64,000 nt of DNA from Chryseobacterium shigense (GTDB lineage: Bacteria; Bacteroidota; Bacteroidia; Flavobacteriales; Weeksellaceae): assembly GCF_014207845.1 (NCBI RefSeq), contig NZ_JACHLC010000001.1, positions 124,001 through 188,000 of the forward strand, in the 5' to 3' direction. Shown one piece after another: positions 25,002 through 34,349 of this stretch. The position numbers and the translations under genes were made by a program. The notes under the pieces were generated by a model, which was not told the DNA's origin, did not search any database, and saw only the letters and a program-made list of their open reading frames with translations. Numbering within the stretch: the stretch's first letter is position 1; the number at the start of each line of letters is the position of its first letter.

Positions 25002-25649
25002 ATGGAATTCCTTCAGGATCATTACGCGGTACAAAATGAGCTGTTGCTGATACTGATCTCCGTCCTTCTGGGACTGCTGATCGGTGCGGAACGCGAATAC
25101 CGGAACAAATCAGCGGGTCTCCGTACTTTTATCCTGGTATGTTTCGGGTCCTGTCTGTTTACCATACTTTCCATCAAAATAGGAGTAGGAAATCCTGACC
25201 GTCTTGCAGCCAATATCATTACCGGAATCGGATTTCTGGGAGCTGGTGTTATTTTTAAAGGCGATAATAAGATTGAGGGAATTACCACGGCAACCACTAT
25301 CTGGGCTACTGCCTCAATAGGAATGGCCGTAGGTTCAGGGTATGTTTACCTTTCACTGCTGGGGACGGTTTTGGTTCTTTTGATCCTGAGTGCGCTCATT
25401 TATCTTCAGAATTTTATAGATAGCAGCCATAAGATCAGGGAATACAGAATAACTGTAGCCGGATCAGAAGACATCAGACATTGTGAAAAAATATTCGAGG
25501 AACATCACCTGAAATATCTTATGCTGAAACTGCAGTATGCACAGGGAAATCTTTCTGTAACGTGGAGGCTCACCGGAAAACATACAAAACATGATGAAGT
25601 TATAAGAAGCCTTATTAATGACCCTAAGATTACAGCTTATCAGTTTTAG
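25002..25649 (+). CDS. MgtC/SapB-family membrane protein
   Basis: 215 residues. Four to five transmembrane helices in the first 135 residues with the family motif LLGLLIGAEREYRNKSAGLRT and ITGIGFLGAGVIFKG, then IEGITTATTIWATASIGMAVG. A soluble ACT-like C-terminal domain (about 145-215) follows. MgtC-type proteins affect magnesium homeostasis and F-ATPase activity in proteobacteria; many relatives are uncharacterised transporter-like proteins. Single gene, facing the NlpE-like gene with a shared terminator. Confidence 0.85.
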   Translation: MEFLQDHYAVQNELLLILISVLLGLLIGAEREYRNKSAGLRTFILVCFGSCLFTILSIKIGVGNPDRLAANIITGIGFLGAGVIFKGDNKIEGITTATTIWATASIGMAVGSGYVYLSLLGTVLVLLILSALIYLQNFIDSSHKIREYRITVAGSEDIRHCEKIFEEHHLKYLMLKLQYAQGNLSVTWRLTGKHTKHDEVIRSLINDPKITAYQF

Positions 25650-25657
25650 GATGACAT

Positions 25658-25688
25658 AAAAAAATAAAGGCCTGAGCCTTTATTTTTT
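25658..25688. terminator. Bidirectional terminator between convergent genes
   Basis: AAATAAAGGC pairs with GCCTTTATTT around a CTGA loop (stem about 25662-25685), with A/T runs on both sides. It overlaps the last codons of the NlpE-like gene. Confidence 0.8.
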
Positions 25689-26168
25689 CTTGAAAACATA
25701 CAGATCCTTGTTCGGACCGGTTATTTCTTTTCCGTCCATATCCAGCTGGATAAGAATATTTTCACCTACTTTATACTTGTAATTGGCGGTTTTTCCTTTC
25801 AGGGTAATTACACTTCCTGCGGAATCCCATTCAAAAGTTCCTTTATCCTCATTTTTTGAGTTTCTGTCGATATATTCTTCAGTGATGCTGAAAGTTTTAT
25901 CATTGTTAATCGTAAGAGCAGTTTTAATTCCCGGGCAGTCTGCACACGGAACTACAGCCTCATAGGTCCCCGGCCAGTCAAGAGCATTTTCCGAAGTATC
26001 CCCCGGCGCCGTAGGAGTTGCTTTTACAATACTGTCAGTTGGTGTAGTCTGTACAGTCGCAGAATCCGTTGCAGCATCTGTAGTTTCCGTAGTTTTCTCT
26101 TTAGGATTACACGATGCCAGAAATACAGCAGATGCAATTCCCAGAATGAACATTTTGCTATTCGTCAT
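25680..26168 (-). CDS. NlpE-like copper-resistance/stress-sensing lipoprotein
   Basis: 162 residues from the ATG at 26168-26166, chosen because it begins a lipoprotein signal (MTNSKMFILGIASAVFLASC, Cys20). A Thr/Ala-rich linker leads to the NlpE N-terminal fold: WPGTYEAVVPCADCPGIKTALTINNDKTF has the CxxCPG motif, and later TFEWDSAGSVITLKGK. NlpE senses lipoprotein sorting and copper stress through Cpx in enterobacteria; Bacteroidota homologues lack Cpx, so the role here is open. Outer-membrane attachment likely. Confidence 0.8.
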   Translation of the reverse strand: MTNSKMFILGIASAVFLASCNPKEKTTETTDAATDSATVQTTPTDSIVKATPTAPGDTSENALDWPGTYEAVVPCADCPGIKTALTINNDKTFSITEEYIDRNSKNEDKGTFEWDSAGSVITLKGKTANYKYKVGENILIQLDMDGKEITGPNKDLYVFKKK

Positions 26169-26229
26169 GATAAAGTAATTTTGATATATTAATAATTTAA
26201 GCATTTTATTTGCAACAAAAACCAAGCCA

Positions 26230-26400
26230 TGGAAGGAGCTGGAGCGTTACAGGGTTTGAGAGTTCAGGAGTTTGAAGTATAGGAAAAGGCAAATTTCGAA
26301 AACCTACAATATCCAAGTATAAAATCTGAAATCTGTTATCTGAAGTCTTGCCTCCTGATTCTTGGCTTTGATTCTTCGTCCACCAAAAACCAATTTTCAC
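26230..26400. repeat. Repeat-like non-coding stretch before the S46 peptidase gene
   Basis: This part of the gap 26169-26458 holds phrases such as GTTACAGGGTTTGAGAGTT, echoed at 35690-35720 (GGGGTTACAGG... GTTTGAGAGTTTTTAGG), and a stretch AAATCTGAAATCTGTTATCTGAAG with internal repetition. It looks like decayed dispersed repeat sequence; no gene is visible. Confidence 0.35.
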
Positions 26401-26458
26401 TGTCATTTCATAAGGCATATGTATAATATTCTTTGTAAATTGGGGCAAAATTTTGATT

Positions 26459-28597
26459 ATGACAAAAAAGATACTTTTATCTGTATTTCTTTTGCCGGCT
26501 GCAATGGCATTTGCACAACAATATGGAGGAATGTGGATTCCTACAGAGCTGAATGAAAAGGAAATGAAGGATTTGGGAATGAAAATCTCTGCCAAAGACA
26601 TTTTCAATACTCAGAAGCCGAGCATAAAGGATGCGGTGGTACAGTTTAACGGCGGATGTACTGCAGAAATTATTTCACCCAAAGGATTATTGCTGACGAA
26701 CCACCATTGCGGGTATGGGCAGATCCAGGCACATTCCACGGTTCAGAATGACCTTCTTTCCAATGGTTTCTGGGCTAAGAATCCGGAGGGAGAACTTCCG
26801 AATCCGGGGGTAAAAGTAGACTTCATTGTAGATATCAAAGAAGTGACAGATCAGATCCTGGAAGGTACAGACAACCTTGTAGAGCCTGAACTGACTAAAA
26901 AAATCAATAAAAATATAGAAGTTTATAAAAACTCCCAGAAAATAGAATCTTACCAGTCGATCATTGTAAAATCAATGTATTACGGTAACAAATATTACGC
27001 TTTTACTACTGAAACTTACAAAGATATCCGTCTGGTTGGGGCACCGCCTCAAAGCATAGGAAAGTTCGGAAGTGATACGGATAACTGGGTCTGGCCAAGA
27101 CATACCGGGGATTTCTCCATGTTCAGAATTTATGCTGGCAAAGACAATAAACCGGCAGAATATTCAAAAGACAATGTTCCTTACGTTCCGAAACATTACC
27201 TTCCGGTTTCCATAAAAGATAAAACTGAAAACGATTTTACATTCGTATTCGGATTCCCGGGGAAAACAACGGAATATCTTCCTGCAGTGGCTGTTGAGAA
27301 AATCATGACCGATATAGATCCTGCGAGGATTGCCGTTCGGGAGGTAGCCCTGAAAACATTAGACGAAAAAATGCGTGTAGACAGTGAAACACGTATCAAA
27401 TATGCTTCAAAATATGCTTCGGTAGCCAATTACTGGAAAAAGTGGATTGGTGAAGTAGAAGGCTTGAAAAAATCGAATGCAGTAGAGAAAAAAGTAATGT
27501 ATGAAGGCTCTCTGGTGGCTAAAAATCATGAGATCAAAGCTACTTTGGACCAGCTGAATAAGCTGTACAGCGATCAGGCACCTTACGCATTGAACAATGC
27601 CTACTATACAGAAGTAGTGAAAAATGCAGAAACATTGAAGCTTGCAGGAGATTACTACGACTATATAAATTCCGTAGAATCAGGAAAAATGGATGAAAAA
27701 GAGCTTGCCAAATTAAAGACAAAGCTGACTTCATTCTACAAAGATTACAGCGCAGAACTTGATGCTAAAGTAACTGCAAAATTACTGGCTCTGTATGCCA
27801 ATAAAACAGCTCCTCAGTTCCTGCCTGTAGGTTTTGCCAAATATAAGGATGATAACCAGAATATTCCGGTGATTGAGGAAATGTCTAAAAACTCTGTCAT
27901 CACAGGAAGAGCGCAGGTAAACGGTGCAGCTCTGACAAGTGACATTGAAAAAGCGTTTTCCAATCAGGACAAGCTGATCAAAACTTTGAAAAAAGATCCT
28001 GTTTACCAGCTGTATGTTTCTATGAAAGAGACATATATGAAAAACGCTGATCCTCAGTTTACTTCTCTTCAGGGGAAAATTGATGATCTGCAGAAAAAAT
28101 TCATGGCCCAGCAGATGGCAACGGATAAGGACAGAAAATTCTTCCCGGATGCCAATTCTACCCTTCGTGTAACTTATGGAAAAGTAAAAGGCTCAACTCC
28201 AAGAGATGCAGTTTCTTACGGATACCAGACACATTTAGCGGGAGTTATTGAAAAATATGTTCCGGGAGATTACGAATTTGATGTTCCTAAAAAGCTGATC
28301 GATCTTTACAATAAAAAAGATTACAGCATTTATAAAGACAAAACTGGCGATGTTCCTGTAGGATTTACCGCTACCAACCATACGACTGGAGGAAATTCAG
28401 GAAGCCCGGCACTCGATGCGAACGGAAACCTTGTAGGACTGAACTTCGACAGACAGTGGGAGGGAACAATGAGCGATATCAACTACGACCCGCGTTTCAG
28501 CCGAAACATCATGGTAGATACAAAATATATCCTTTTCATTATTGATAAATATGCCGATTCCAAATGGCTTATCGATGAAATGAAGGTGATAAAATAA
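26459..28597 (+). CDS. S46-family dipeptidyl-peptidase, probable DPP11 type
   Basis: 712 residues from the ATG at 26459; signal peptide MTKKILLSVFLLPAAMAFAQ. A trypsin-like fold with the catalytic His in LLLTNHHCGYG (82-83) and Ser647 in TTGGNSGSPALD. These enzymes release dipeptides from peptides in the periplasm, feeding amino-acid-fermenting or proteolytic Bacteroidota. The residue after GLNFD is Arg665; in this family Arg at that pocket position is known to mark acidic-residue specificity (DPP11), Gly marks DPP7. The DPP11 assignment is by this motif only. An upstream TTG at 26453 was rejected. Confidence 0.9.
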   Translation: MTKKILLSVFLLPAAMAFAQQYGGMWIPTELNEKEMKDLGMKISAKDIFNTQKPSIKDAVVQFNGGCTAEIISPKGLLLTNHHCGYGQIQAHSTVQNDLLSNGFWAKNPEGELPNPGVKVDFIVDIKEVTDQILEGTDNLVEPELTKKINKNIEVYKNSQKIESYQSIIVKSMYYGNKYYAFTTETYKDIRLVGAPPQSIGKFGSDTDNWVWPRHTGDFSMFRIYAGKDNKPAEYSKDNVPYVPKHYLPVSIKDKTENDFTFVFGFPGKTTEYLPAVAVEKIMTDIDPARIAVREVALKTLDEKMRVDSETRIKYASKYASVANYWKKWIGEVEGLKKSNAVEKKVMYEGSLVAKNHEIKATLDQLNKLYSDQAPYALNNAYYTEVVKNAETLKLAGDYYDYINSVESGKMDEKELAKLKTKLTSFYKDYSAELDAKVTAKLLALYANKTAPQFLPVGFAKYKDDNQNIPVIEEMSKNSVITGRAQVNGAALTSDIEKAFSNQDKLIKTLKKDPVYQLYVSMKETYMKNADPQFTSLQGKIDDLQKKFMAQQMATDKDRKFFPDANSTLRVTYGKVKGSTPRDAVSYGYQTHLAGVIEKYVPGDYEFDVPKKLIDLYNKKDYSIYKDKTGDVPVGFTATNHTTGGNSGSPALDANGNLVGLNFDRQWEGTMSDINYDPRFSRNIMVDTKYILFIIDKYADSKWLIDEMKVIK

Positions 28598-28617
28598 CAC
28601 ATAAAAGTAATACCTTT

Positions 28618-28655
28618 AAGAATCTATTTAAATACCATTTGAATAGATTCTTTTT
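28618..28655 (+). terminator. Terminator after the S46 peptidase gene
   Basis: AAGAATCTATT pairs with AATAGATTCTT around a loop of about 13 bases, followed by a T run. Confidence 0.8.
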
Positions 28656-28660
28656 ATTTA

Positions 28661-29665
28661 ATGAAGATGAAAGATAATATCATCAATCTGCTTGCAGCTT
28701 TTGAGACGGAAAATATCGGGAAATCCTTTCCGATGGAGTACTGTTTACCTGTTTACCATTGCGTTTCTGATGAAAAATTACCCCATATCAGGCATATTAT
28801 TCAATATAAAAATACCAGGCAGTTTGAAGAGGATCTGGATTATCTTTCAAAACATTTTCAGTTTGTAAGCTGGGCAGAGTTCAAAGATTTTGTCAATGGT
28901 CATTTTAAGCCTGAGAAAAAGATTGCCTTACTGACTTTTGATGATGGTTTCAGGGAGTTTTATGATACAGTACTTCCTGTTCTGGAACGGAAAGGAATAT
29001 ATGCCTGTAATTTTATAAATCCTGCGTTTATTGACAACCGTGAGCTGATGTTCAGATGTAAGGCAAGCTTAATTATTGACGCAGCAGAAAAAGCAAAAAC
29101 AGTTGATCCGGAAATTTACAGTATACTTTCCCTGGAGAACCCTTCAAAAGAGAACTTAAAACAAAAGGTTTTAAAGATCGGTTATCATGAAAAAGATCTG
29201 CTGGACAGTATAACAGAAAAATTAGAAATAGACTGTAATGCCTATTTAAGAGAGTATAAACCTTATCTTACCACAGACCAACTAAAAACACTGACCCAAA
29301 AAGGCTATGGGATTTCCTCTCACAGCTGGGATCATCCAAAATACGGGGAACTTACCCTACAGGAACAGATGGAAAGTACCAACCGGACCTTTAATTACTT
29401 AAAAGAAAACGGTTTTATTTACGAAAGCTTTGCATTCCCGTTCACTGATTTTGGAGTGAAAAAAGATTTTTTTGATGAGCTGTTTAAAAATAAAGAAATG
29501 TTCTGCAGCTTTGGAAGTGCAGGAGCAAAATGGGACAGTGTGGAACGAAATTTTCACAGGATACCAATGGAAATGGGAGAGAGCGGAGAACAGATACTAA
29601 AAAAAGAAACTGCCTATTTCCGGCTGAAAAAAATAATCAACAAAAATAAAATAGTGAGAAGATGA
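28661..29665 (+). CDS. Polysaccharide deacetylase (NodB-type) family protein
   Basis: 334 residues, no signal peptide. The NodB domain has motif 1 LLTFDDGFREFY and motif 2 SSHSWDHPKYG (HxxxH type), both needed for the metal-dependent deacetylation of sugars. Between them a helical insertion (about 130-200) is unusual. The gene overlaps the following acetyltransferase gene by four bases (ATGA), so the two are translationally coupled. A role in tailoring a surface polysaccharide or sugar precursor in the cytosol is inferred. A terminator of the previous gene lies just upstream. Confidence 0.82.
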   Translation: MKMKDNIINLLAAFETENIGKSFPMEYCLPVYHCVSDEKLPHIRHIIQYKNTRQFEEDLDYLSKHFQFVSWAEFKDFVNGHFKPEKKIALLTFDDGFREFYDTVLPVLERKGIYACNFINPAFIDNRELMFRCKASLIIDAAEKAKTVDPEIYSILSLENPSKENLKQKVLKIGYHEKDLLDSITEKLEIDCNAYLREYKPYLTTDQLKTLTQKGYGISSHSWDHPKYGELTLQEQMESTNRTFNYLKENGFIYESFAFPFTDFGVKKDFFDELFKNKEMFCSFGSAGAKWDSVERNFHRIPMEMGESGEQILKKETAYFRLKKIINKNKIVRR

Positions 29666-30744
29666 CAGAGCTGAAAACATTTAACAAAAAAGAACTTCAA
29701 GATTTTATTTTATCAGGAGACTTCAGCAGCTTTGATTTTCTTCCCATTTCAGAACACAGGGCAAAATCCCAGATCAGAAATCCGAAAGCACTGGATAATC
29801 AGACGCTTTTGGTTCTGGCCTTTTATGACGGAGAACTGGCAGGATATGTAGGCTGTTTTCCGGATCATTATGTAATAGACGGAGAAATATTCCATTATGC
29901 CTGGTTGAGTACCTTATTTGTAAGCGAAGAATTCCGCGGTAAAAAGATTGCAAAATCATTACTGAATAAGATGTTTGAGGAATACGACGGTAATATTATC
30001 GCAACAGAATTTACCAAAGAAGCAGAAGCGCTGTATAATATGCTTGGTGTTTTCGAGTATATTTATCCAAAAGCTGGAAAAAGATACTATTTCCGCTCTG
30101 ATGCAGCTTTTATGATTCCTGAGAAGAAGCCCGGAACCAAAGCACTGAAACCTGTTTTTCAGATTGCTGATATTGCCGCTAATTCTTTGATTGCTGTAAA
30201 AAATTCAATGGTGAAAAAGCCCGGATTCAGATTTGAAATTCTTGATCAGATTGATGCGGAAAGTTCAGTATTTATGTCGAAATTCCAGAGCAGGCGTAAT
30301 GCAGATGAAATCAATGTATATATGAAAAATCCGTGGGTGCTGGAAAGTAAGAAAAAAGAAGAAAAATACCTGTTTTCAGGTTATGCTGAGGTTTTTAAAT
30401 ATTTCTGGGTGAAAATATACAATGATAATCATGTTCTGACAGCCTGTTCATTGCTTCAGCTCAGAGACGGCAACCTTAAAATTCCTTATTTGTTTTCAGA
30501 AGTTCCGGAACTTGAACGGTTTATTGAGTTCTTAAGCTATTTTATTGTTAAAAATAAAGTGAAAACACTGACCAGCTACCAGAAAGAGCTCAATAATAAG
30601 CTGGAACAATCTAAAATATTTCCTCAAATCTACAAACGTGATTTTGAAAGAAGATACCTGTTTCACAAACAGCTTATCCAACATCTTCCCCAAGGGTTTA
30701 ATCCGGAATATCAGGATGGAGACGGAGATTGTATGATGACATAA
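29662..30744 (+). CDS. GNAT-family N-acetyltransferase
   Basis: 360 residues. The N-terminal GNAT fold (about 35-150) shows LAFYDGELAGYVGCFPDHYVID and the acetyl-CoA-binding segment LSTLFVSEEFRGKKIAKSLLNKMFEEY (RGKKIA as the R/Q-x-x-G-x-A site). The C-terminal 200 residues are unrecognised. Start ATG overlaps the stop of the deacetylase gene. Deacetylase plus acetyltransferase on one transcript suggests exchange of acyl groups on a sugar of a surface glycan; the substrate is unknown. Confidence 0.78.
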   Translation: MTELKTFNKKELQDFILSGDFSSFDFLPISEHRAKSQIRNPKALDNQTLLVLAFYDGELAGYVGCFPDHYVIDGEIFHYAWLSTLFVSEEFRGKKIAKSLLNKMFEEYDGNIIATEFTKEAEALYNMLGVFEYIYPKAGKRYYFRSDAAFMIPEKKPGTKALKPVFQIADIAANSLIAVKNSMVKKPGFRFEILDQIDAESSVFMSKFQSRRNADEINVYMKNPWVLESKKKEEKYLFSGYAEVFKYFWVKIYNDNHVLTACSLLQLRDGNLKIPYLFSEVPELERFIEFLSYFIVKNKVKTLTSYQKELNNKLEQSKIFPQIYKRDFERRYLFHKQLIQHLPQGFNPEYQDGDGDCMMT

Positions 30745-30754
30745 TAACAATATA

Positions 30755-30787
30755 AAATAGCACCTGAAACAGATGCTATTTTTTTAA
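30755..30787 (+). terminator. Terminator after the acetyltransferase gene
   Basis: AAATAGCA (30755-30762) pairs with TGCTATTT (30774-30781), then a T run. Confidence 0.8.
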
Positions 30788-30802
30788 TAATAATTTTAGT
30801 TT

Positions 30803-30970
30803 TTATTGAGCAGCTGCACCAATAAGTACCCCTCCTATAAGGATAGGGGCTACATCAGATAGCTTTTTATGCGGAACACTGGTTGTTTCAGTGGCATCGC
30901 CGCCTGTTACAGATCTCATTTTTTTACTGTTCAATACTTTGATTGACTTTCTTGGAGTAACTTTTTTCAT
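30803..30970 (-). CDS. Double-glycine leader peptide (natural-product or bacteriocin-like precursor), 55 residues
   Basis: The ATG at 30970-30968 opens 55 codons ending at TAA 30805-30803. The N-terminal half is a basic leader (MKKVTPRKSIKVLNSKKM) ending in RSVTGG, with Gly23-Gly24 followed by Asp25, the form cut by C39-peptidase transporters. The mature part would be 31 residues: a polar stretch with Thr and Ser, then a hydrophobic end PILIGGVLIGAAAQ, as in membrane-active peptides. It has no Cys. No maturation enzyme or exporter is adjacent, so any processing would be in trans. Convergent with the acetyltransferase operon. Confidence 0.6.
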   Translation of the reverse strand: MKKVTPRKSIKVLNSKKMRSVTGGDATETTSVPHKKLSDVAPILIGGVLIGAAAQ

Positions 30971-31093
30971 AATACATATATTTTGTTAATGCTAATATAA
31001 ATAATTTCAGGCAATTACATGATGTTAGATAACGGTCTGCAGATTTAACTTTAAAACAGGTTAAAGTTTTGCAAATCATTTTTTCTAATATAA

Positions 31094-33961
31094 TTAATGT
31101 CCGAAAATTTCTTCCAGCGTTAATTCTTTAAAGGTTCCCATTTCGTTAACGGCATTCATATCCAAATTCTCTTTCTTACCGATAATTGCAGTATTAAAAT
31201 GTATTGGACTGATTTTCGTTTGATAGAATTCCTTCAGGCCTTCGAATTTCAGGTTCTCAATTTGTCCGTAAATATCTTTTCTGAAATCATGATAGATTCC
31301 GAGCTTTTTTAATCGTAATGTATTGAAAAATATATTATTACGGGTAATCCTGGTTGAGGCGATCTGTTTCAAGGCAGCATTTTTGGCATTTTCGAACTGT
31401 ATGGGTACGTCAGGAAGTTCATTCATCAGCTCACTCATCGTGCTTACGGCGGTCTGAAGCTTATCCGGCTGCGTTCCGATGTAAGTGGTGATATAGTCAG
31501 GATGTCCCAGCTCCGCATTGGCAGCATAGGAAACATAAGCAGAGTAGGCCAGACTTTTGCTTTCACGGATCTCCTGGAAAACGATGGACGAAAGCCCTCT
31601 TCCGAAATATTCATTGAAAACATTGATCTTTCCGAAATTTGAAGGATCAACTTCGTATCCTTTTCCTACCTTGCTCATTTCCATCTGTACCATATCGTAA
31701 TTCATGAAATAAACATGCCCGCTGGTTTCCGGTTCAGGATATTGTTTAGGTTGAGGAATCTGGTAGCTTTCATGGTCTACATATTTTCCGATGTAGTTTT
31801 TAAAACCTTCAAGATCTTTTCCATAGAAAAATACCTGATAAGGATATTTGAAAAGATTTTTCATCCTGTCTGTAAATACCTCTGCATGGCTGTTTTCAAG
31901 CTCTTCTTTTGAAATAATATCCGTATAACGTGAAATGTTGCCCAGTTTTGTATAATTCGTCAGCGCGGTCATGATCCGGTTTTTATCCTTTTTTGTTGCC
32001 TGGCGGTTTTCCAAGACAGTTTCTACAAATTGTTTATAAATTTCCTGATCCGGTTTTACATCATACATCCAGTGCTGGAGAAGGGCAATTCCTTTTTCAA
32101 TATTTTCTTCCAGGCCGCTTAAGGTGATCAGAAGCTGGTCATTTGTTGTTTTAAAATCATTGCTGATCCCGACCTTGAAAAATTCTTTCTTTAAATTCTC
32201 AGGCGAAAGATCTTCGGTTCCTAGATACTGCAAAAGCTGTGTGGAAATTCCGAGATCCCTGTCATGATCACTCCCGAAAGAGAAAATGAAGTGCACCTGC
32301 GCAATATCATTGTATTTATTGCGGACAAAGCTCAGTTTTTTATCCTTTATCGTATCTGTAACGATTTCTTTCTCATAATCAATGAATTCAGGCTGTATAT
32401 CTTCTGTTTTTTCTGCAATAATTTCCTTTAAAAACTCAGACTGGGCATCACGGTTTATTTTAATAGGGGTAATTCCCGGGTTTTCAACTCTTAGCAATTG
32501 GTCATTAACTCCTTTTTCCTTATCAATAATCACATAATTGTCCTTAAAAAAAGAATTGGCAAAATCTACCACATCTTCTTTGGTAAAGCTCTGGTATACG
32601 CCCAGTTCATTCAATTCCTGTTCCCATAATCTTCCCTTGATATAGGCATCGTAAAGATTAGTGGCTAAACCATCCGCCGTTTCAAGCCCTTTCAGGCGCT
32701 GGAGCTTAAAATCACTGATGATTGCAGGAAGCATCCAGTCCGGAAAATCTCCTTTTTTAATCAGCTCCAGTTGTTCCAGAACCATATTTTTCGCTTCATC
32801 TAAAGTTTGTGTTTCCTTCGGAACTGCTACAATAGAAAAATAACCGTACTGCTTCAACCCTACAGAAAAGGCCTGTGCCCAAAGCATTCTTTGAGTCTGG
32901 TTGATATTCAGATCCAGTAAACCGGCTTCACCTCTGTTGCTGAGAATATTGGCAGTAATATCTGCCAGCATTGCCTCCCGGGTGCCATAGCTGTCCGTTC
33001 TCCAGGCTAACTGAACCCGTGGAGTTGTAGGACTTTTTACCGTTCTTTTTACAATTTCAGTTAAAGGCTGCTCAATTACAGGCGTTTTTTTCGGAAGCTC
33101 TCTGTACGGAATTGTCCCAAAATACTGTTCAACAAGCTGAATCGTTTCCTCAAAATCCAGATCTCCTACCAAAACCATGGCATAATTATTCGGAACGTAA
33201 TATTCATCAAAATATTTATGAATAGCCTTCATGGAAGGGTTTTTCAGATGTTCCGGTCTGCCTAGTGTTGTTTGCTGTCCGTTTGGATGTGTTGGAAAAA
33301 GAGCGCTCATCAGCTCATAATTCACAAGCCTTGAATCATTATCCTGAGCCCTGTTGAATTCCTCATATACAGATTCAAGTTCTGTATGGAAAAGGCGAAG
33401 CACAATCTCTGAGAATCTTTCCTTTTCTATTTTGAGCCATTTTTCAAGCTCATTATTGGGAATGTTATTTTTATAGACCGTTTCATCAAACCAGGTATGG
33501 GCATTTGTCCCGCTGGCTCCAAGTGAGGAAATAGCTTTATCATATTCGTTGGCAATCGCATACTGGCTGGCTTCCTGGGAAATACTGTCTATTTTTTTGT
33601 AGATTTCCTTCTTCTTATCAGGATCCGGTTCTGCTTTATGTTCTTCGTACAGGGCAGAAATCTGGTCAAGAAGCCCTTTTTCCTTCTCCCAGTTCTGAGT
33701 TCCTATTTTTGAAGTCCCCTTAAACATCATGTGTTCAAGATAATGGGCCAAACCGGTATTATCAGCAGGATCATTATTGCTTCCCGTTCTCACGGGAATA
33801 TAGGTCTGAATCCTGGGTGCATCAAAATTCTGGGCAAGAAAAACCTTCAAACCGTTTTTTAAAGTATAGATTCTTACCTTATTTTCGTCGTTGGAAATCG
33901 TGATATATTCGTAGTTGTTTTTATCTGTATGAACCGTTTCTTTGTATCTTTTGTCAATCAT
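31094..33961 (-). CDS. M16-family (insulinase-like) zinc metallopeptidase
   Basis: 955 residues, two M16 halves. The inverted zinc motif HxxEH is H73-Y-L-E76-H77 in AHYLEHMMFKG, with the downstream Glu expected near the segment ELESVYEEFNRAQD. The second, inactive half spans about 500-955. M16 peptidases close like a clam on short peptides. Unlike many Bacteroidota relatives it shows no signal peptide, and in-frame upstream starts are blocked by stops, so a cytosolic location is likely. It has its own promoter box at 34001-34008. Confidence 0.9.
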   Translation of the reverse strand: MIDKRYKETVHTDKNNYEYITISNDENKVRIYTLKNGLKVFLAQNFDAPRIQTYIPVRTGSNNDPADNTGLAHYLEHMMFKGTSKIGTQNWEKEKGLLDQISALYEEHKAEPDPDKKKEIYKKIDSISQEASQYAIANEYDKAISSLGASGTNAHTWFDETVYKNNIPNNELEKWLKIEKERFSEIVLRLFHTELESVYEEFNRAQDNDSRLVNYELMSALFPTHPNGQQTTLGRPEHLKNPSMKAIHKYFDEYYVPNNYAMVLVGDLDFEETIQLVEQYFGTIPYRELPKKTPVIEQPLTEIVKRTVKSPTTPRVQLAWRTDSYGTREAMLADITANILSNRGEAGLLDLNINQTQRMLWAQAFSVGLKQYGYFSIVAVPKETQTLDEAKNMVLEQLELIKKGDFPDWMLPAIISDFKLQRLKGLETADGLATNLYDAYIKGRLWEQELNELGVYQSFTKEDVVDFANSFFKDNYVIIDKEKGVNDQLLRVENPGITPIKINRDAQSEFLKEIIAEKTEDIQPEFIDYEKEIVTDTIKDKKLSFVRNKYNDIAQVHFIFSFGSDHDRDLGISTQLLQYLGTEDLSPENLKKEFFKVGISNDFKTTNDQLLITLSGLEENIEKGIALLQHWMYDVKPDQEIYKQFVETVLENRQATKKDKNRIMTALTNYTKLGNISRYTDIISKEELENSHAEVFTDRMKNLFKYPYQVFFYGKDLEGFKNYIGKYVDHESYQIPQPKQYPEPETSGHVYFMNYDMVQMEMSKVGKGYEVDPSNFGKINVFNEYFGRGLSSIVFQEIRESKSLAYSAYVSYAANAELGHPDYITTYIGTQPDKLQTAVSTMSELMNELPDVPIQFENAKNAALKQIASTRITRNNIFFNTLRLKKLGIYHDFRKDIYGQIENLKFEGLKEFYQTKISPIHFNTAIIGKKENLDMNAVNEMGTFKELTLEEIFGH

Positions 33962-34000
33962 AAGCTAACTCATTTCACTCCTGAAAATCGGAATGCATTA

Positions 34001-34008
34001 CAAATGTA
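34001..34008 (-). promoter_or_regulatory. -7 box before the M16 peptidase gene
   Basis: On the minus strand it reads TACATTTG, matching the TAnnTTTG consensus, 39 bases before the start codon. Confidence 0.5.
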
Positions 34009-34140
34009 AGGAATCGGGAAAGAACAAACAGGAATTTCCCTTTTATTGCATCTATAGTTTAAATCTATATCAGAAAAAATATTGGGCATTATATGCAAAC
34101 TTACACTTATTGAGATTGCAAAAGGATGTATAAGATTTTA

Positions 34141-34240
34141 ACCACAGATTTCACGGATTTACACAGATGATTGCGCATAATTTTAACAATTTCAATAAAG
34201 TATAACATAAACATCTGTGTAAATCCGTGAAATCTGGGGT
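34141..34240. repeat. Long inverted repeat (29-bp arms) between divergent genes
   Basis: Positions 34141-34169 (beginning ACCACAGATTTCACGG) are inverted at 34212-34240 with one mismatch, around a 42-base loop. It is the only structured element in the gap 33962-34349. Wording of the ACCACAGATTTCACGGATTTACACAGAT kind is known from dispersed hairpin repeats in many bacterial genomes. It could form a strong RNA or DNA hairpin and may act as a terminator-like insulator. Confidence 0.8.
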
Positions 34241-34349
34241 AAATAAAAAATAAGAAATAGTTATCAACTCGCTCACCTTCTCCATTTTCTTTACTTCTTT
34301 TCCAAAATAAATTCAATAAGTTTGCAGTAGTTTTCCAAAAATTCACACC

